A stretch of DNA of 64,000 nucleotides from Druceiella hillmani (GCA_039881145.1 JAYKKI010000039.1:17118001-17182000); one strand, 5' to 3'. Counted from the first letter of the stretch, positions 23,346 to 33,735 are shown. The notes: generated by a model not told the origin, from the letters alone. Translations and numbers: made by a program.

Positions 23346-23489
23346 ACAATACAATAGATGCAATTGTCATTTTTTAGAATATATTAGAAATGTCTTTAAA
23401 TTATTATTAACAAAAATACCAGACCATAGACTAAAGTATAGTCTATGGACTGTCGTATCAGTTTGTGTCCAGGTGCCTTCAATAAACCA

Positions 23490-23880
23490 TGCGAAATGTT
23501 CAAAAGTAGAAAGATGCCGTTCAACCTGGAGCTTCAAACCTACCAAAAGTGCATCCTACCTATCGTTACCTACCAAATAGAGACCTAGCTACTTACCCAG
23601 CAATATATTAAGCAAGTGCAAATAACCCAAGGAAAATGGAGCGTGCCATTCTAGGGTTTATTCTTCCTCATAGAATATAGAATATTGAAATTCGGAGGTG
23701 TAACAAGATACTAAAGCTGGAACGCGTCGTTATATAAAGAAAATGGTGTTAGGTTGGGCTGATCACGTGAGTCGAGCCATAGAAATAATGGCAAATTTAG
23801 GTTAATGGAGACAGCGGATCGAAAGCAGGAATGTTGATCGTCAGAGCTGACATTCTAAAGAGCAGACCTTCACTCAAAGG
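23490..23880 (+). mobile_element. RTE-type LINE C-terminal remnant
   Basis: In broken plus-strand frames the reading CILPIVTYQIETWLLTQQ matches the 'CILPV.TYG.ETW.LT' block that follows the reverse transcriptase in insect RTE-type LINEs. Farther along, LGWADHVSRA corresponds to the 'W.GHV.R' block and GKFRLMETADR-like residues to the region after it. Several frameshifts and stops separate the pieces. The copy is 5'-truncated, as is usual for LINEs, and dead. Confidence 0.65.
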
Positions 23881-24189
23881 TGAGTGAAAACAATTTAAAA
23901 AAGAAAATTATTTATAAATTCCTGTGTCCACATACACTACCTTTAAGTATTTATATATTTGTAATGACCTTAGATGAAATTGTGGACCATCAGGTTCAAA
24001 ATTTTACAACATTAGTGTAAATTTACGTGTCATCTAAAGGATGATTAAATTTAATATTAACTTATAATAGCGAAAAGTATCCATTGAGTATGTCTCCATC
24101 ATTTCTTACTCTATTATATAAACAAAGTTCTCTTGTATCAAAATATGCATTTAATCCCAAAATTTGCATAGATTAGATTAATTTTTTTG

Positions 24190-24560
24190 CAGTATTTTAG
24201 ATTAATTTTTATAGAGTCCACTTTAGTAATATGATATTATAGCGGTAATACCCGAGGTATAGCGTATAGAGATATAGCGGTAATAGCGGTAATATCCGAG
24301 TAATATGATATTATAGCTTTGATAGAATAAAAGCTAATGCAGAATTGTCACAGCTTAAGTGTTTTGGGAGATCATTCCAAACTTCCAATCACTTCACTTG
24401 AGTCCACTTAAATACGAGTAATGTTATATTATTGCTTTTATAGAACAAAAACTAATGCAGAATTGTTACCGCTTAAGTGTTTTGGGAGATCATTCCAAAC
24501 TTGTATTCACTTGTTTCAAATTAATTTGTGTAGAGTCCACTTAAATTCTAGTAACGTGAT
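24190..24560. repeat. 118-bp tandem repeat, about three copies
   Basis: Units share tagagtccactt, gtaatatgatatta, aactaatgcagaattgt and cttaagtgttttgggagatc. The agaattgt landmark lies at 24,341 and 24,459. The outer copies are partial. Confidence 0.8.
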
Positions 24561-24978
24561 ATTACATTCATAGGACAAAAAGCTTTCCCATTTGAACTTT
24601 GTCAAGTGGATATTTGACATATTGTACATCGTTATTGACAACACGAATAAACAATTCCGAAAGTAATCGGTTACCAAATATCAAGGTAGAAAATTAGTAT
24701 TGAGGCTATTACCACTTATAAATTATTAAAAAATGCAATAGCAGTAGGTTATTATTTCATAAAGGATATTTAACCATAAATGCGAATATTTAATGATATT
24801 GTTATTGTAAATCATTATATTCGATAAAATTAGAAATGTAGATAATTTATGAGTACTATGTTTCGAGCATTTAGTTGGTATGTTACTCGTTTATTTAATT
24901 ATTTATATACAGTAACATAAACATTACATTTGTGTACCTATGTGCTATTTGTTCCTGTAATCATTACTGGCTAATTTT

Positions 24979-25025
<47 letters not shown>

Positions 25026-25325
25026 TTATAAGATACATGGTACTGTAATACATAACCGCGACAGGCTTCAAGCAATTTAACTTCCTCGATCTTAAAACAA
25101 TTGCACTCCGGTGCCACCACAATGAAATGATTAAGCAGTTAAATGTTACAAAAACTTAAGGAATTCCAAAGCCATACGATTTCAGATTGCTAAGAATATG
25201 CTAACGACGTGAGGTGCAGGGAGTTTTTAGTGTAATAAAATGTTTTTAATATGATCTATATCTCTTTTTAATAAAAAAAATGTTGAAATTTGCCAATCGA
25301 AAAATAGATCTAAATCGAAACGAAA
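24561..25325. other. AT-rich DNA with a (TA)n run
   Basis: Contains a TA run at 24,983-25,021 but no other feature I can support. Confidence 0.55.
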
Positions 25326-25328
25326 GTA

Positions 25329-25459
<131 letters not shown>

Positions 25460-25625
25460 TGAAAGCACAACTTGGTGAGGGTTCGTGGAATTTTACTATT
25501 AAAAACAGTATGTACAAATTAAACAATCACGACATTAATATTTAAATTTCACGAAATACCTGCCATCAATAGCCAGGCTTTAGTCATTTAATAAAAAAGT
25601 ATTAAGTGTATTTATAGTATGATTT

Positions 25626-25648
25626 CATTAAAAGTAATGAAATTCATT
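25626..25648. repeat. Hairpin just beyond the Helitron coding end
   Basis: ATTTCATTA and TAATGAAAT pair perfectly around a 4-base loop (aaag). It lies about 50-100 bases past the last Helitron helicase residues. Helitrons carry a short hairpin close to their 3' terminus, so this is a candidate terminal hairpin. The expected CTRR end is not convincingly present beyond it on the minus strand. Confidence 0.4.
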
Positions 25649-25689
25649 TTTCATTATGTATAAAGTTACTTATACGAATTTCTTCTTGT

Positions 25690-26105
25690 CTTCTTACTTT
25701 AATATGTATAAGTCTTTAATGTTATAAAATCTGTCTTGAGAAAATATTATATTTAATGCTAATCCTTTTAATTTTGTTACTCTAGTAAACGCAACGTATC
25801 TTAAACCAATAGAAGTTTTTTTTTCTCCTACATCTGCAAGAGCTTTATCTAATGTTAAACCTTGAGATTTGTGGATTGCGATTACAAAAGCTAGTTCTAA
25901 TGGAAATTGTTTCCTAGAAAAAGTAGTGTTTCACTTTTCCAAAATATTGTTTTTGATGGTATTGTAAAAATACCACCATTTTTATAAATTGAATGGAAAT
26001 AATTTTCAAAACGAAGCATTATCACTCGGGACACTTAATCGGGGGGGGGGGTTCTTGATTTACTTCATAAATTATATCCTCAACCTAAAGCTCCATTCAC
26101 TAATT
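25690..26105 (-). pseudogene. Helitron helicase, C-terminal part (decayed)
   Basis: Minus-strand frames give LELAFVIAIHKSQGLTLDKA and soon after GLRYVAFTRVTKLKGLAL, which are helicase motif VI-type signatures (HKSQG and YVA.SRV) of the PIF1-like helicase fused to Helitron Rep. Upstream, VNGALG followed by EDIIYEV matches the 'G.VNGA.G.V' block of the same domain. Frames shift between these pieces and a 10-base G run (26,041-26,050) lies in the middle. It continues from 26,940-27,730 across an insertion. The element is dead. Confidence 0.85.
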
Positions 26106-26937
26106 TTTTTTTCGATTCACGCTTTAGAATATAACCAACTTTAGACCAGTGATGTTAAAAAATAGACGAATAAACTTGCTACAGATGGCGCTAAAAGTTT
26201 GTATTTCAAATAAAAAATTGGTACATTCTACAATGCTATTCACATATTACAGTATGGATTTTATATATATTGTATAATATTATACTCCTTTTAATCTCAT
26301 CTCTGGTTTTGAGATTTGCAAAAAAAATTTTCCATTGTTTTTTCACAATTATACATTTTAAATATATTTCCTATTTAATTGAAAAACATTATACCAAATA
26401 TTTTTCAGAAGTTGTAGAAGTCACTGTAATAGTTATTTATAATTATATATATTATATAAATTAAGAAGTTAAAAGAAAATGTAATATTTAAAAATTCTTT
26501 AAATTCGTCTAACTTTAATATGATTTAAATTATTTCGTAGATGTTATCTTAAAGCATGTGCATTAGCTTTAGTTTAGAAATAGTTGGTTTTCAAATTTTT
26601 TTATTGTCATAAATATCCAAATTTAGATTTTTATAAACATGATACATTCGAATTGATTAGAATTGCTGAATTATGGTAGATGTGTTTTAAGATTTGTGCG
26701 ACTAGCTTTTACTTTGAAGATGGGCAAAATCCGTCAATGGGTTTGGAAGTAGTTGAAGCCTGAAATGTGTTATTTAAAAAAAAATCTAAATTTAGGGCTG
26801 CCAGATGAAGTTTTCTTATTTCCGCGCCGGAAGACCTAAAAAATGTAACTTTGATAGTTATTAAAAATTGATATTTTTGCGTATCAACAATATTTTCATC
26901 TCTAAAAAATGTTATGAGTACCAACAAGTTGGTACGT
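26106..26937. mobile_element. About 0.83 kb insertion inside the Helitron helicase
   Basis: Helicase coding similarity stops at KAVML (near 26,940) and resumes at VNGALG (near 26,100). In related Helitrons these two blocks are only about ten residues apart. The intervening DNA is AT-rich, has no recognised protein and must have inserted later. It contains acagatggcgctaaa, a string that also occurs (as agatggcgctaga and agatggcgttag) near 38.29 and 34.19 kb, which hints at a dispersed family. Exact ends and a target duplication were not resolved. Confidence 0.5.
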
Positions 26938-26939
26938 CT

Positions 26940-27730
26940 AACATTACTGCTTTAAACCTATTTAAAAAAATTATAAATAATTCAAATTCATCTAATATTT
27001 CTGCACTTGCTGATTTTGCTTTAGGATGATTGTAAATAGCTAGAATGTAAAAAACTGGTAGACGCAATTCTTTTAACTTCTGATGATTAAACTCTTTTAT
27101 ATCTTCATTTCTTGTAAATAATCTAAAGGCATTGTTGAAAAAATCACGTTCACTTAGTGAAAATGTATATATTTTTCATAATGTAAATATTTTTCATATC
27201 TTCAAGTGTCATTCACCGTTACTAATACGATCAAGTATATTTCGAAATACTTGTTAATATTCATTTTGTGGAAATGATGACGTTGAAAATGATTTTGAAC
27301 TTTCCTCCTAAAAGGAATGCGTTTTCTTCAATTTAAACTCTTGTAAAGTGACCTGTCATTACCAGGTGGTAATTTATTAATACTTCCAAATATATATAAA
27401 TAAACCACCAAATGTTTCATCCTATCTTGAAGGGTTAGGTCTACATAATCCAATGTAATTTTTTCTTGAAATACTACATCCAATCATACTCATTGCGTCT
27501 ATAAATATAAATCTACACGCATAAAATTCCTCTTGAAATTGAGCAGGTGAATAAACTGAGTTCACTAACAACAGCGGCACCAGTTGGTGCAAGCAGTAGC
27601 AGGTGGCCCCAACATTTCATTTAATCCAGAAGTGAAATACTTAAATCACTCTTTGAAGAACCTGTTTTTCCTTGAATAAGCATTAATTTAATAGTATTAT
27701 AATATCTTCGTGATCTTCTTGATAATTTTT
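26940..27730 (-). pseudogene. Helitron helicase, N-terminal and middle part (decayed)
   Basis: Reading the minus strand from 27,725 downward gives KLMLIQGKTGSSKS, a Walker A loop, then LLLLAPTGAAV (motif Ia), then FYACRFIFIDAMSMIG (Walker B; the usual DE is DA here), then DETFGGLFIYIW (motif III region). From 27,170 to 26,940 FFNNAFRLFTRNEDI, LKELRLPVFYILAIYNHP and RFKAVML match the segment before the last helicase motifs. Stops and frameshifts separate the blocks. These motifs and their order identify the PIF1-like helicase of an insect Helitron. Confidence 0.85.
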
Positions 27731-27884
27731 TTTTCAAATATATTAATCAGTCCTCACTGTTTATTGATGCAAAAGTCAACCCATTAAAATCCAAAATATT
27801 TCCCGAGCAGATTAGTCACTTTCAGCAGACATTTTTATCAAAATTTTTGGTTTATTTGCCAAACGTTACTATTATTATAAAATT

Positions 27885-28338
27885 TTTATACTGTTTTTCT
27901 AATAAAACCTTTCATACCGTTCAGCTTTGCTAGCATATTTAGCAATATACTTAAGAACAGCATGAATATAAACGTTGGCTTGTGAATCAAAATTTCCTCG
28001 CCAAATTTTCAGTTTTTGGACCATGACTATTTAAATTGGATTTATTCATTTTTAAAATATATTCTAATTTATTGTCATGAATCAATTTAATCTTACTTTC
28101 GTACTTATATACTTTCGTACATATACACTTAAAGTAACGTAGAATTTCAGAAGAATTTGTTTTCTTTCTTTAACGATACACTTGTATTTATACTGCATGT
28201 ATTAAATGATTGTAATCAACATCCTGAACAATTACGTCGGAAAAATGCATTTTTGCTGGATGGATATCATATGTTTAAGAAGAATCTGGGTATCAATTCA
28301 TCAAAATAATTAATAATTTCTTCCATTCTTACAATATC
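27885..28338 (-). pseudogene. Helitron Rep, tyrosine-motif half (decayed)
   Basis: Downstream of the SINE break the minus strand reads DIVRMEEIINYFDELI. After a degenerate stretch it reads GNFDSQANVYIHAVLKYIAKY and on to ASKAER. YIAKYASK fits the Helitron Rep Y2 motif with two tyrosines four residues apart and a conserved lysine. In an active Rep these tyrosines cut and join single-stranded DNA during rolling-circle transposition. Stops interrupt the frame between the two blocks. Confidence 0.85.
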
Positions 28339-28512
28339 GTCGTCGCCGCGGTGAGTTGAATTAATCACAAGGCATACGGCCTTTGGCGGTATGGCACACC
28401 CGGGGGACCCGGGTACGATTCCCGGCCACTCGTTGATCGGGGCTGGACTGTTGTTCCGGCTGACTATAAGAAATTGCTGTCATAGCAATAAGTCCGCCAT
28501 ATGTGTCACTTA
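28339..28512 (+). mobile_element. SINE head and body (left part of a split copy)
   Basis: Same family as 2,962-3,165: it starts gtcgtcgc, has a B-box-like ggtacgattcc at 28,412-28,422 (one change from the consensus), then cccggccactcgttga, gggctggactg, agaaattgctgtcatagcaa and gtccgccatatgtgtcactt. It breaks off where an RTE-type LINE begins, and its tail reappears at 31,811. Immediately left is AATATC (28,333-28,338), which is repeated at the far end of the tail. This is the target duplication of the SINE in the Helitron. Confidence 0.85.
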
Positions 28513-28699
28513 TATATTTTTTTATTACTAAAGCCCTTTATTCTGAACTACAAGGTTACAGGATATCTCGCAGTTCAGTGTGCCTTTTGGCATGGGCTTC
28601 CTACAGCATCTTCCATTGTGTTCTATCACCCGCCACCCTTCTCCGGTGGTCCAGATGGTCCATAAATGGTCCGGTGGTCCATAAATTGTAAATCATCTT

Positions 28700-29108
28700 C
28701 CCATATTGTTAAAGGGCGCCGTCCATTTCTATTACCGTCTCTGGGGCACCGATTTTGCTCCATTTATTTTGTATATATCGGATAGTGTGACCGGTCCAGC
28801 TCCACTTTTGTTTGTCTATTTGAGTGAGTATGTCAACTACTTCAGTTTTTTTCCTTATTGTGCTACTTCTCACTTTATCCCGTTTCCTTATTCCTGTCAT
28901 GCTTCTTTTTATGGCTCTGACAGCGTTCTATCCTCTCTTGATTATGTTTGGTGAGCGACCAAGTTTCACATCCGTAGGTAATTACTGACGGAATACAAGT
29001 ATCGAAGGCTTTCTTTTTTATTGACATACCTAGCACTTTTAATTTTAGGATTTCTTTCAAAGACTAATATTTCATCCATCCGTTTGCTATTCTTGTGTTA
29101 TTTGAGTA
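28700..29108 (-). pseudogene. LINE C-terminal domain
   Basis: From 29,105 downward the frames read RIANGWMKY, then LKEILKL, then AFDTCIPSVITYGCETWSLT, the standard post-RT block, and finally RDKVRSSTIRKKTEVVDI and KWSWTGH. Two frames overlap at 28,875-28,900, so at least one frameshift is present. The abrupt change from the RT fingers/palm (ending SLDQ at about 29,130) to this block shows that the middle of the protein is missing. Confidence 0.85.
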
Positions 29109-29128
29109 CATGTTCCTGAAGATATCCC

Positions 29129-29640
29129 TTATTGGTCCAGGCTCTGCCATATGTCATTATGTGTTATACTGTCGAAGGCTTTGGAATAGTTTATGAATAC
29201 CGTACAGTGGTTTTTGTTATATTCGTTGCGTTTCTTTATTATTTGTTTCATTGTGTGCATATGGTCTAGGATGGAACATTTTTGTCTGAAGCCAGCTTGT
29301 TCTCTGGGTTGGTTTTCATCGAGCTTTTTACTAATTCTTACCAGAATAACTTTGGAAAACACCTTGTAGATATTTGACATAAGATTTATGGGTCCATAGT
29401 TACTTATGTTTTCTTTTTGTCCTTTTTTGAATATAAGGATGACGCGTGATATTTTCCACTGTGTAGAGATTACGCCAGTATACATTATTACGTTGAATAT
29501 CGATGTATGGGCAATATTTCTTCGAGAGTACCTTGAAGAAGCTCGTTTGTAATTTTATTTGGGCACGGAGCTTTTTCCAACATCTAACTAAGAACAGCCT
29601 TTACTACTTCTCGGGGAAGTATACTTGGTTCTGATTCCTC
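29129..29640 (-). pseudogene. LINE reverse transcriptase, N-terminal part
   Basis: A 118-codon open stretch (29,129-29,485) carries STQWKISRVILIFKKG, NISNYGPINLMSNIYKVFSK, ENQPREQAGFRQ and FINYSKAFDSI. These correspond to RT motifs 0-3, including the first catalytic aspartate block (here NYSKAFDS where family members have DY.KAFDS, so the aspartate is replaced by asparagine). Upstream, LPREVVKAVLS and EKAPCPNKITNELL match the usual 'KAPG.D.I..E..K' block. The FADD box region that should follow is absent. The enzyme cannot have worked in this copy. Confidence 0.9.
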
Positions 29641-30100
29641 TCTGTGATGTCTTACTTTCAGGTCTCGTTTTACTTCATGGTTTTATTTGGATTCGAGTGC
29701 AGGTCCTGGTATAATTTAGTAGCTGTTTCATTAATACCTTTTCTGATCGTAGAAGTATTCCCCTTATTATTGAGTTTGGTTATCGATTCTTTATTTACTT
29801 CTCTGAGTTCTTTTAATTCCTTGTTTACGCCCCTTGTTCTTTTTATATGCCTTTTCAGTATTTGCAACCTCTCGGTTTTTCTATCTTTACTGATATTTCT
29901 CTGATGTCCTTACTTAATTCGGTTATTAGTTAGATAATTTCTTTTTAGGGTGATTTGAAAGCAGGTTTTTCTTTTTGCTATAAGTTGTATTGTTGTATCA
30001 GTTATTCTGTATTTATTTTTTCTTGTGTTACCGGTTTTAGCAAGGGTAAGTCTTTTTCTAGCTTTTCGTATATTTTAAGGACATTAGCGTCTTCCATCTT
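29641..30100 (-). pseudogene. LINE linker between endonuclease and RT
   Basis: Charged, degenerate minus-strand reading (for example ILKRHIKRTRGVNKELKEL and NPNKTMK) that occupies the position of the linker between the two catalytic domains. No conserved motif is expected here. Confidence 0.55.
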
Positions 30101-30850
30101 TATTTGTTCCGTCATTTATCTCAGCGACTTGGCCAAAATTTCAGTCAAAATTGTTTTCTCGTATTGTTTTGTTTTTTGTGGAGCTGTATATTTTCTGGAT
30201 TTTGGCAGCTCTATTCTTAAGGAGCTTCTTATCATGCGGTGGTTTGTATTAAAGTTTAATTTTGTTAATACTGATGTGTCCCTGAAGGCCTTTGGGTAGC
30301 TTATTGTTGTGTAGTCAGTCTCGTTTTTATATTTGCTGTCAAGGGATATCCAGGTCCACTTATTCTTCTTGATTTTCTTAAAAATGCCGTTGGGAAGCAT
30401 TAGGTTGTATTCTAGTAAGAAATAAACTAGCAATTTTCCGATTTCTCCGGATGGTTTCTTCGTCCTTGTTCATAGATTCCCAATAGGGATTCTTCTTTAC
30501 TTTGTTTTTTTTCCAACTTGAGCTATTTGAATGATTGACCATAATTTTCGGTATTCTGATATTTCAATGTTATGTACCGCTATACGTTCAGAAATCCCTA
30601 TGAGCTCTTGAATGTATTGTTTTATTGACCGGTTGTTTCACCCTTATAGAATAATATGTAGTCTCTGCGTTCCTCAATATTCTCTCCTAGACTTCTCATC
30701 TCACATATACCGAGAATATCCCATTTTACGTCTTTGAGGATTTTTCTAGCTCATGTAGGCTTTCTTCTGATCTAAACGTTCTCGTATTTAATGTTGCAAT
30801 GTTAATTAATTTGTTTCTTCTTGTTGGAAAGTGATGGTATAGATCTCCTG
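30101..30850 (-). pseudogene. LINE endonuclease domain
   Basis: From about 30,810 downward the minus strand reads INIATLNTRTFRSEE, then DVKWDILGICEMRSLGENIE and ERRDYILFYKGETTG, the start of an apurinic-type endonuclease (the E of GICEMR is the metal ligand). Near 30,370-30,200 KNKWTWISLDSKYKNETDY and LNFNTNHRMIRSSLRIEL cover the C-terminal end, with the catalytic SDHR-type box appearing as NTNHRMIR. The parts lie in different frames with stops. Confidence 0.85.
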
Positions 30851-31810
30851 CGGGGCCAGCCGTGGTGGGAGACGTATTATCGATTGGTTGTGGTTGTGGC
30901 TATTTGTTGATGTATTTATAGTTTGTTTCCGGTGTTCCGAGGTAATATTCAGTTTTTTGGAGTATTCATTTGTGAATCGGAGCTTGCTCTCTCTACATGG
31001 TTCGGTATGTTAGGCCTGTCGATATCATTCATATTAGTTTTGAGTAACGATCGATTTGAGTTACTCAGGATAACTTTCTTTTATGTAACTTGAGTGAACC
31101 TGAAATTCCTCTTATCCTTTGTTTGCATTTTTCTAAGATTTCCTTCAAGTAATCTTCTTTTACGTTGATGCCTGGCAGGAGGTTTGACTTGTTTTTGAGT
31201 ATAAGATGTTTTTTTCCATAGCGTCTTGATGGAAATTACAATTGGACTTTATTCTCGATTTGTCTCCCGATTCTATAAATGTTTTTATTCTCGATTGGTC
31301 TCCTGATTTTATAAATGTTTCTAATTTCTTGGCTATTTATATGTACTCCCATATCCACTATGATTCTTTTGATGTAATCTACTAGTTTTGTTTCAGATTT
31401 ACCCTTTCTTCCACTCCGAAGAAAACCACATTAGATTTTCGTTTGTTGATTTTTGTCGATTTAAGTTTATATTCGAGCTCTGATATTTTGCTTTCGAGGT
31501 TATTGTTTTCCTCGGTGATCGTTTTGAATTTTCCGTCTATTGCTTCACAATTTTGGTTACTGAATGTGTTGTAAGTTCTGCTTATTTCTCTAATTTTTCA
31601 TCCAGTTTAAGTAGCAATAACTCTATATTTTTATCCATGGTGGTTTTAAGTTTTCCTGTGGTAACACTTTTTGCAAATTTGTGGGCTATTATCCTTTATT
31701 TTAGTGATTTTAGGGTTTGCAACGAGAATTTGACACTATTTAACAATATTTTTTGATTTCATTCCACTAGACTTGTTGATGCTCGTGTTAACAGTTTAGC
31801 TGCCGGAACC
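30851..31810 (-). pseudogene. LINE 5' region with coiled-coil-like N-terminus
   Basis: An ATG near 31,639 opens MDKNIELLLLKLDEKLEK, followed in shifted frames by LESKISELEYKLKSTKINKR, then VVFFGVEER and VDMGVHINSQEIRNIYKI. Family members share this 'N..F.G.EE' block after a leucine-rich coiled coil. The remainder to 30,851 is degenerate. The 5' end (gttccggcagctaaactg on the minus strand, near 31,808) abuts SINE sequence. Confidence 0.75.
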
Positions 31811-31911
31811 ACTCTTAGATATATTAAAGTGGATAAATAAATTAATTGATTAGTATAATTAGATATTACTAGAATTAAATATATTAAAGTAGATAAATAA
31901 GTTAATTAATT
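31811..31911 (+). mobile_element. SINE tail (right part of the split copy)
   Basis: tagatatattaaagtggata and aataaattaatt match the tail of the SINE at 2,962-3,165. The tail motif occurs twice (31,818 and 31,876), so it is longer than in the other copy. It ends at AATATC (31,912-31,917), the second copy of the target duplication. Confidence 0.8.
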
Positions 31912-32030
31912 AATATCTAGATTAAGATTTTTGAGATCAGGAGCATTTTCAAACAACAAAATATGATGCATATGAGGGCTACCTAATCGTTCAATAAAAA
32001 TTCAATACGAAATGAAAATCTTAAAATTAA
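31912..32030 (-). pseudogene. Helitron Rep, HUH motif
   Basis: Minus-strand frame from about 32,010 reads FIERLGSPHMHHILLFENAP followed by DLKNLNLDI. HMH within GSPHMHH is the metal-binding HUH signature of the Helitron Rep nuclease. The frame runs into the SINE insertion at the codons for DI and resumes on the other side at 28,338 with DIVRMEE; one copy of the duplicated AATATC restores the reading frame exactly. Confidence 0.9.
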
Positions 32031-32365
32031 AATACTAGATCGCTTTGCGAATAATTCGCAGGTCATCGAATGGTAATATTACAATATAAACATATTTGAG
32101 AAATTATATATAGAGAATTTTACAAATTTTAAAAATTAATTTTGAATTGTTTGTTAATTTTTATGTCATTAGCGGTGAAGGTAATCTTCAAAATTATAGG
32201 TTTTGATGAAGTGTTAAGGAAGATATGGCGTACCGACAAAAAAACTCTTTTGATAAATAATATATTTAAGAAAATGCTTCACAAACAAATTATACACCTA
32301 TTAAAAAATAAACAACAATAATAAAGTTAGAATTCAACAATTTTTATTTACGAATAATTTGGACT
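32031..32365 (-). pseudogene. Helitron Rep, degenerate spacer before HUH motif
   Basis: This stretch lies between two well-recognised Helitron blocks, and in relatives it carries an 'NPHI.D..F..R...F' segment. Here it is too decayed to align by eye. Confidence 0.5.
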
Positions 32366-32369
32366 GAGA

Positions 32370-32990
32370 CTTGCATAGTCATAATCAGGATGCATTACAT
32401 GATAAAGTTCTAGCCAAAATAAATCTGCTGCATTTAACCTGATAAAAATTGTAGGGGTTCAAAATTCTTCGACCATGTCCACTAATTTTCGAGATCTCGT
32501 ATACCAATAAGGGCTTGATGGCCACAAATTAGCATTATATGATAACATTTATTTACACAATCCTGGTTCACGCTGTAATAGTTGTTGGAGCTATTCAATT
32601 GTTTCAATATTATGAAAACGTGTTTTTTTCTAACAGAAATTTTTCCATTTTGCAGAACTGTCCCGACGTATTAAAAGCATAAAATTGATAGACGGGGCTG
32701 TTAAAAGCAAAAATCCGAGTCTTTAATGTTTAGTCAATCTGCCATCATCACACATCATGAGAAATTTAAAATACTCATTATTAGAAATTTTACCAATCCA
32801 TGCATATCTAAAATCACCTTCACCAGTAGTAAATAATGTTGGATATGTTCTACAAATATATCCACCACACATAAAGTCATTAAATAATACAAAATTCAAT
32901 CTGGGCCAAAGTAAAAATCGAGATCCATCGTTTTCTTCCTGAACGTCAAACACATTATTCTTTTCCTCTCGATTATATTGAAGATGCAAA
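32370..32990 (-). pseudogene. Helitron N-terminal helicase-like domain
   Basis: The 88-codon open stretch 32,723-32,989 carries FLLWPRLNFVLFNDF, GGYICRTYPTLFTTGEGDFR and NNEYFKFLMMCDDGRLTKH, the 'LWP...N.....AFPTLFP.G.GD ... FKHLM...DGRF..H' pattern of the Helitron-like N domain. Continuing down in other frames, YWYTRSRKLVDMVEEF, then TPTIF, then NAADLFWLELYHVMHPDY matches the 'YW..R...L......G.PT.F.T.SAAD..W.EL' block. Frameshifts at about 32,700 and 32,460 break it. Confidence 0.9.
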
Positions 32991-33735
32991 AAAAACCATG
33001 AATTTGGACCATCATCTTCACTATCCTAATTTAAATGAAAGATGTGGTTTTTCTTGACTAAATGTAATTTGTGGAAAAACAGTTTCATTATAAGATATAG
33101 TTTCCAAATTATTTTCATCAGTTGTAATATCACGACACCAAGGATTATTATTTTTATTATACTTCAAAATAGCCCCAACATTATTACCATTTACAATAAA
33201 ATTTTTATACCCTTCACCATCATATTTTCTAAAGAAAATACACTTTGAAATAATATCAATAGATTGAGGTAAAGCAGTATTAAAATTGGTAAAGTCTTGA
33301 TGATTTGCAAATTATATTCAAATTGACTACCTTGAAATCAATAAAGTGTAAAAACCGGGTGAACTTGATCGATTAATTGTTCTTCAATAAATTTTAACTA
33401 TTTCAATGCATCAAGTTGTGCTTCAGAAAATATATTTATTTCCTTCTTTAATTTATGACAAAAAATAATACCAAGTCCGTCATCTTCAATATGTAAATCA
33501 AACCAGCGACGATAACACTCTGAAACATTTTAATTCCTGGGCCGTTTCAAAATGAACTGTTCAATTTAATGAGATTACCTTGATGGGAACGCAATTCATT
33601 ATCTCGATTTCTTTTCTATCGTTCCTTTGCATCGCGCATCAAAGAATGTAACAATTCTTTGATGCGTGATGCAAAGGAAGCTTGCCTTGCCTTGGCGTTT
33701 TTTACGGCCAGTTAACGTACGATTTCGTGACATTT
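32991..33735 (-). pseudogene. Helitron upstream coding region, poorly conserved
   Basis: A minus-strand ATG at 33,733 opens MSRNRTLTGRKKRQGKASF. Later basic fragments (DAKERQKRNRDNELRSHQG-like, frame broken) and acidic fragments up to 33,000 follow. This is the position of the N-terminus of a Helitron Rep-helicase, but I cannot align it to a specific relative. A snap-back hairpin (33,623-33,678) lies inside it. Confidence 0.45.
33623..33678. repeat. 25-bp near-perfect snap-back hairpin
   Basis: tcctttgcatcgcgcatcaa plus agaat is followed after about 6 bases by its reverse complement, with one mismatch. Since only one arm is needed to encode the protein, the other looks like a local inverted duplication inside the Helitron. 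Confidence 0.85.

Larger units (their letters stand above)
28513..31810 (-). mobile_element. RTE-like non-LTR retrotransposon inserted in the SINE
   Basis: The element runs on the minus strand, 5' end near 31,810 and 3' end near 28,513, where it finishes in an A-rich tail (seen as tttttttatta on the plus strand). Its decayed coding region contains, in order, an N-terminal coiled-coil-like segment, an endonuclease domain, a reverse transcriptase and the CETWSLT/W.GH tail typical of the insect 'endonuclease-reverse transcriptase' LINEs. It is close to full length, unlike the other LINE scraps here. cactta-tatat on its left and cactcttagatatat on its right, both SINE sequence, are consistent with a duplicated target. 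Many stops and a deletion make it inactive. Confidence 0.85.

Noticed and set aside
28503..30299. Several plus-strand open frames
   Set aside because: They are antisense shadows of the decayed LINE coding region on the minus strand.
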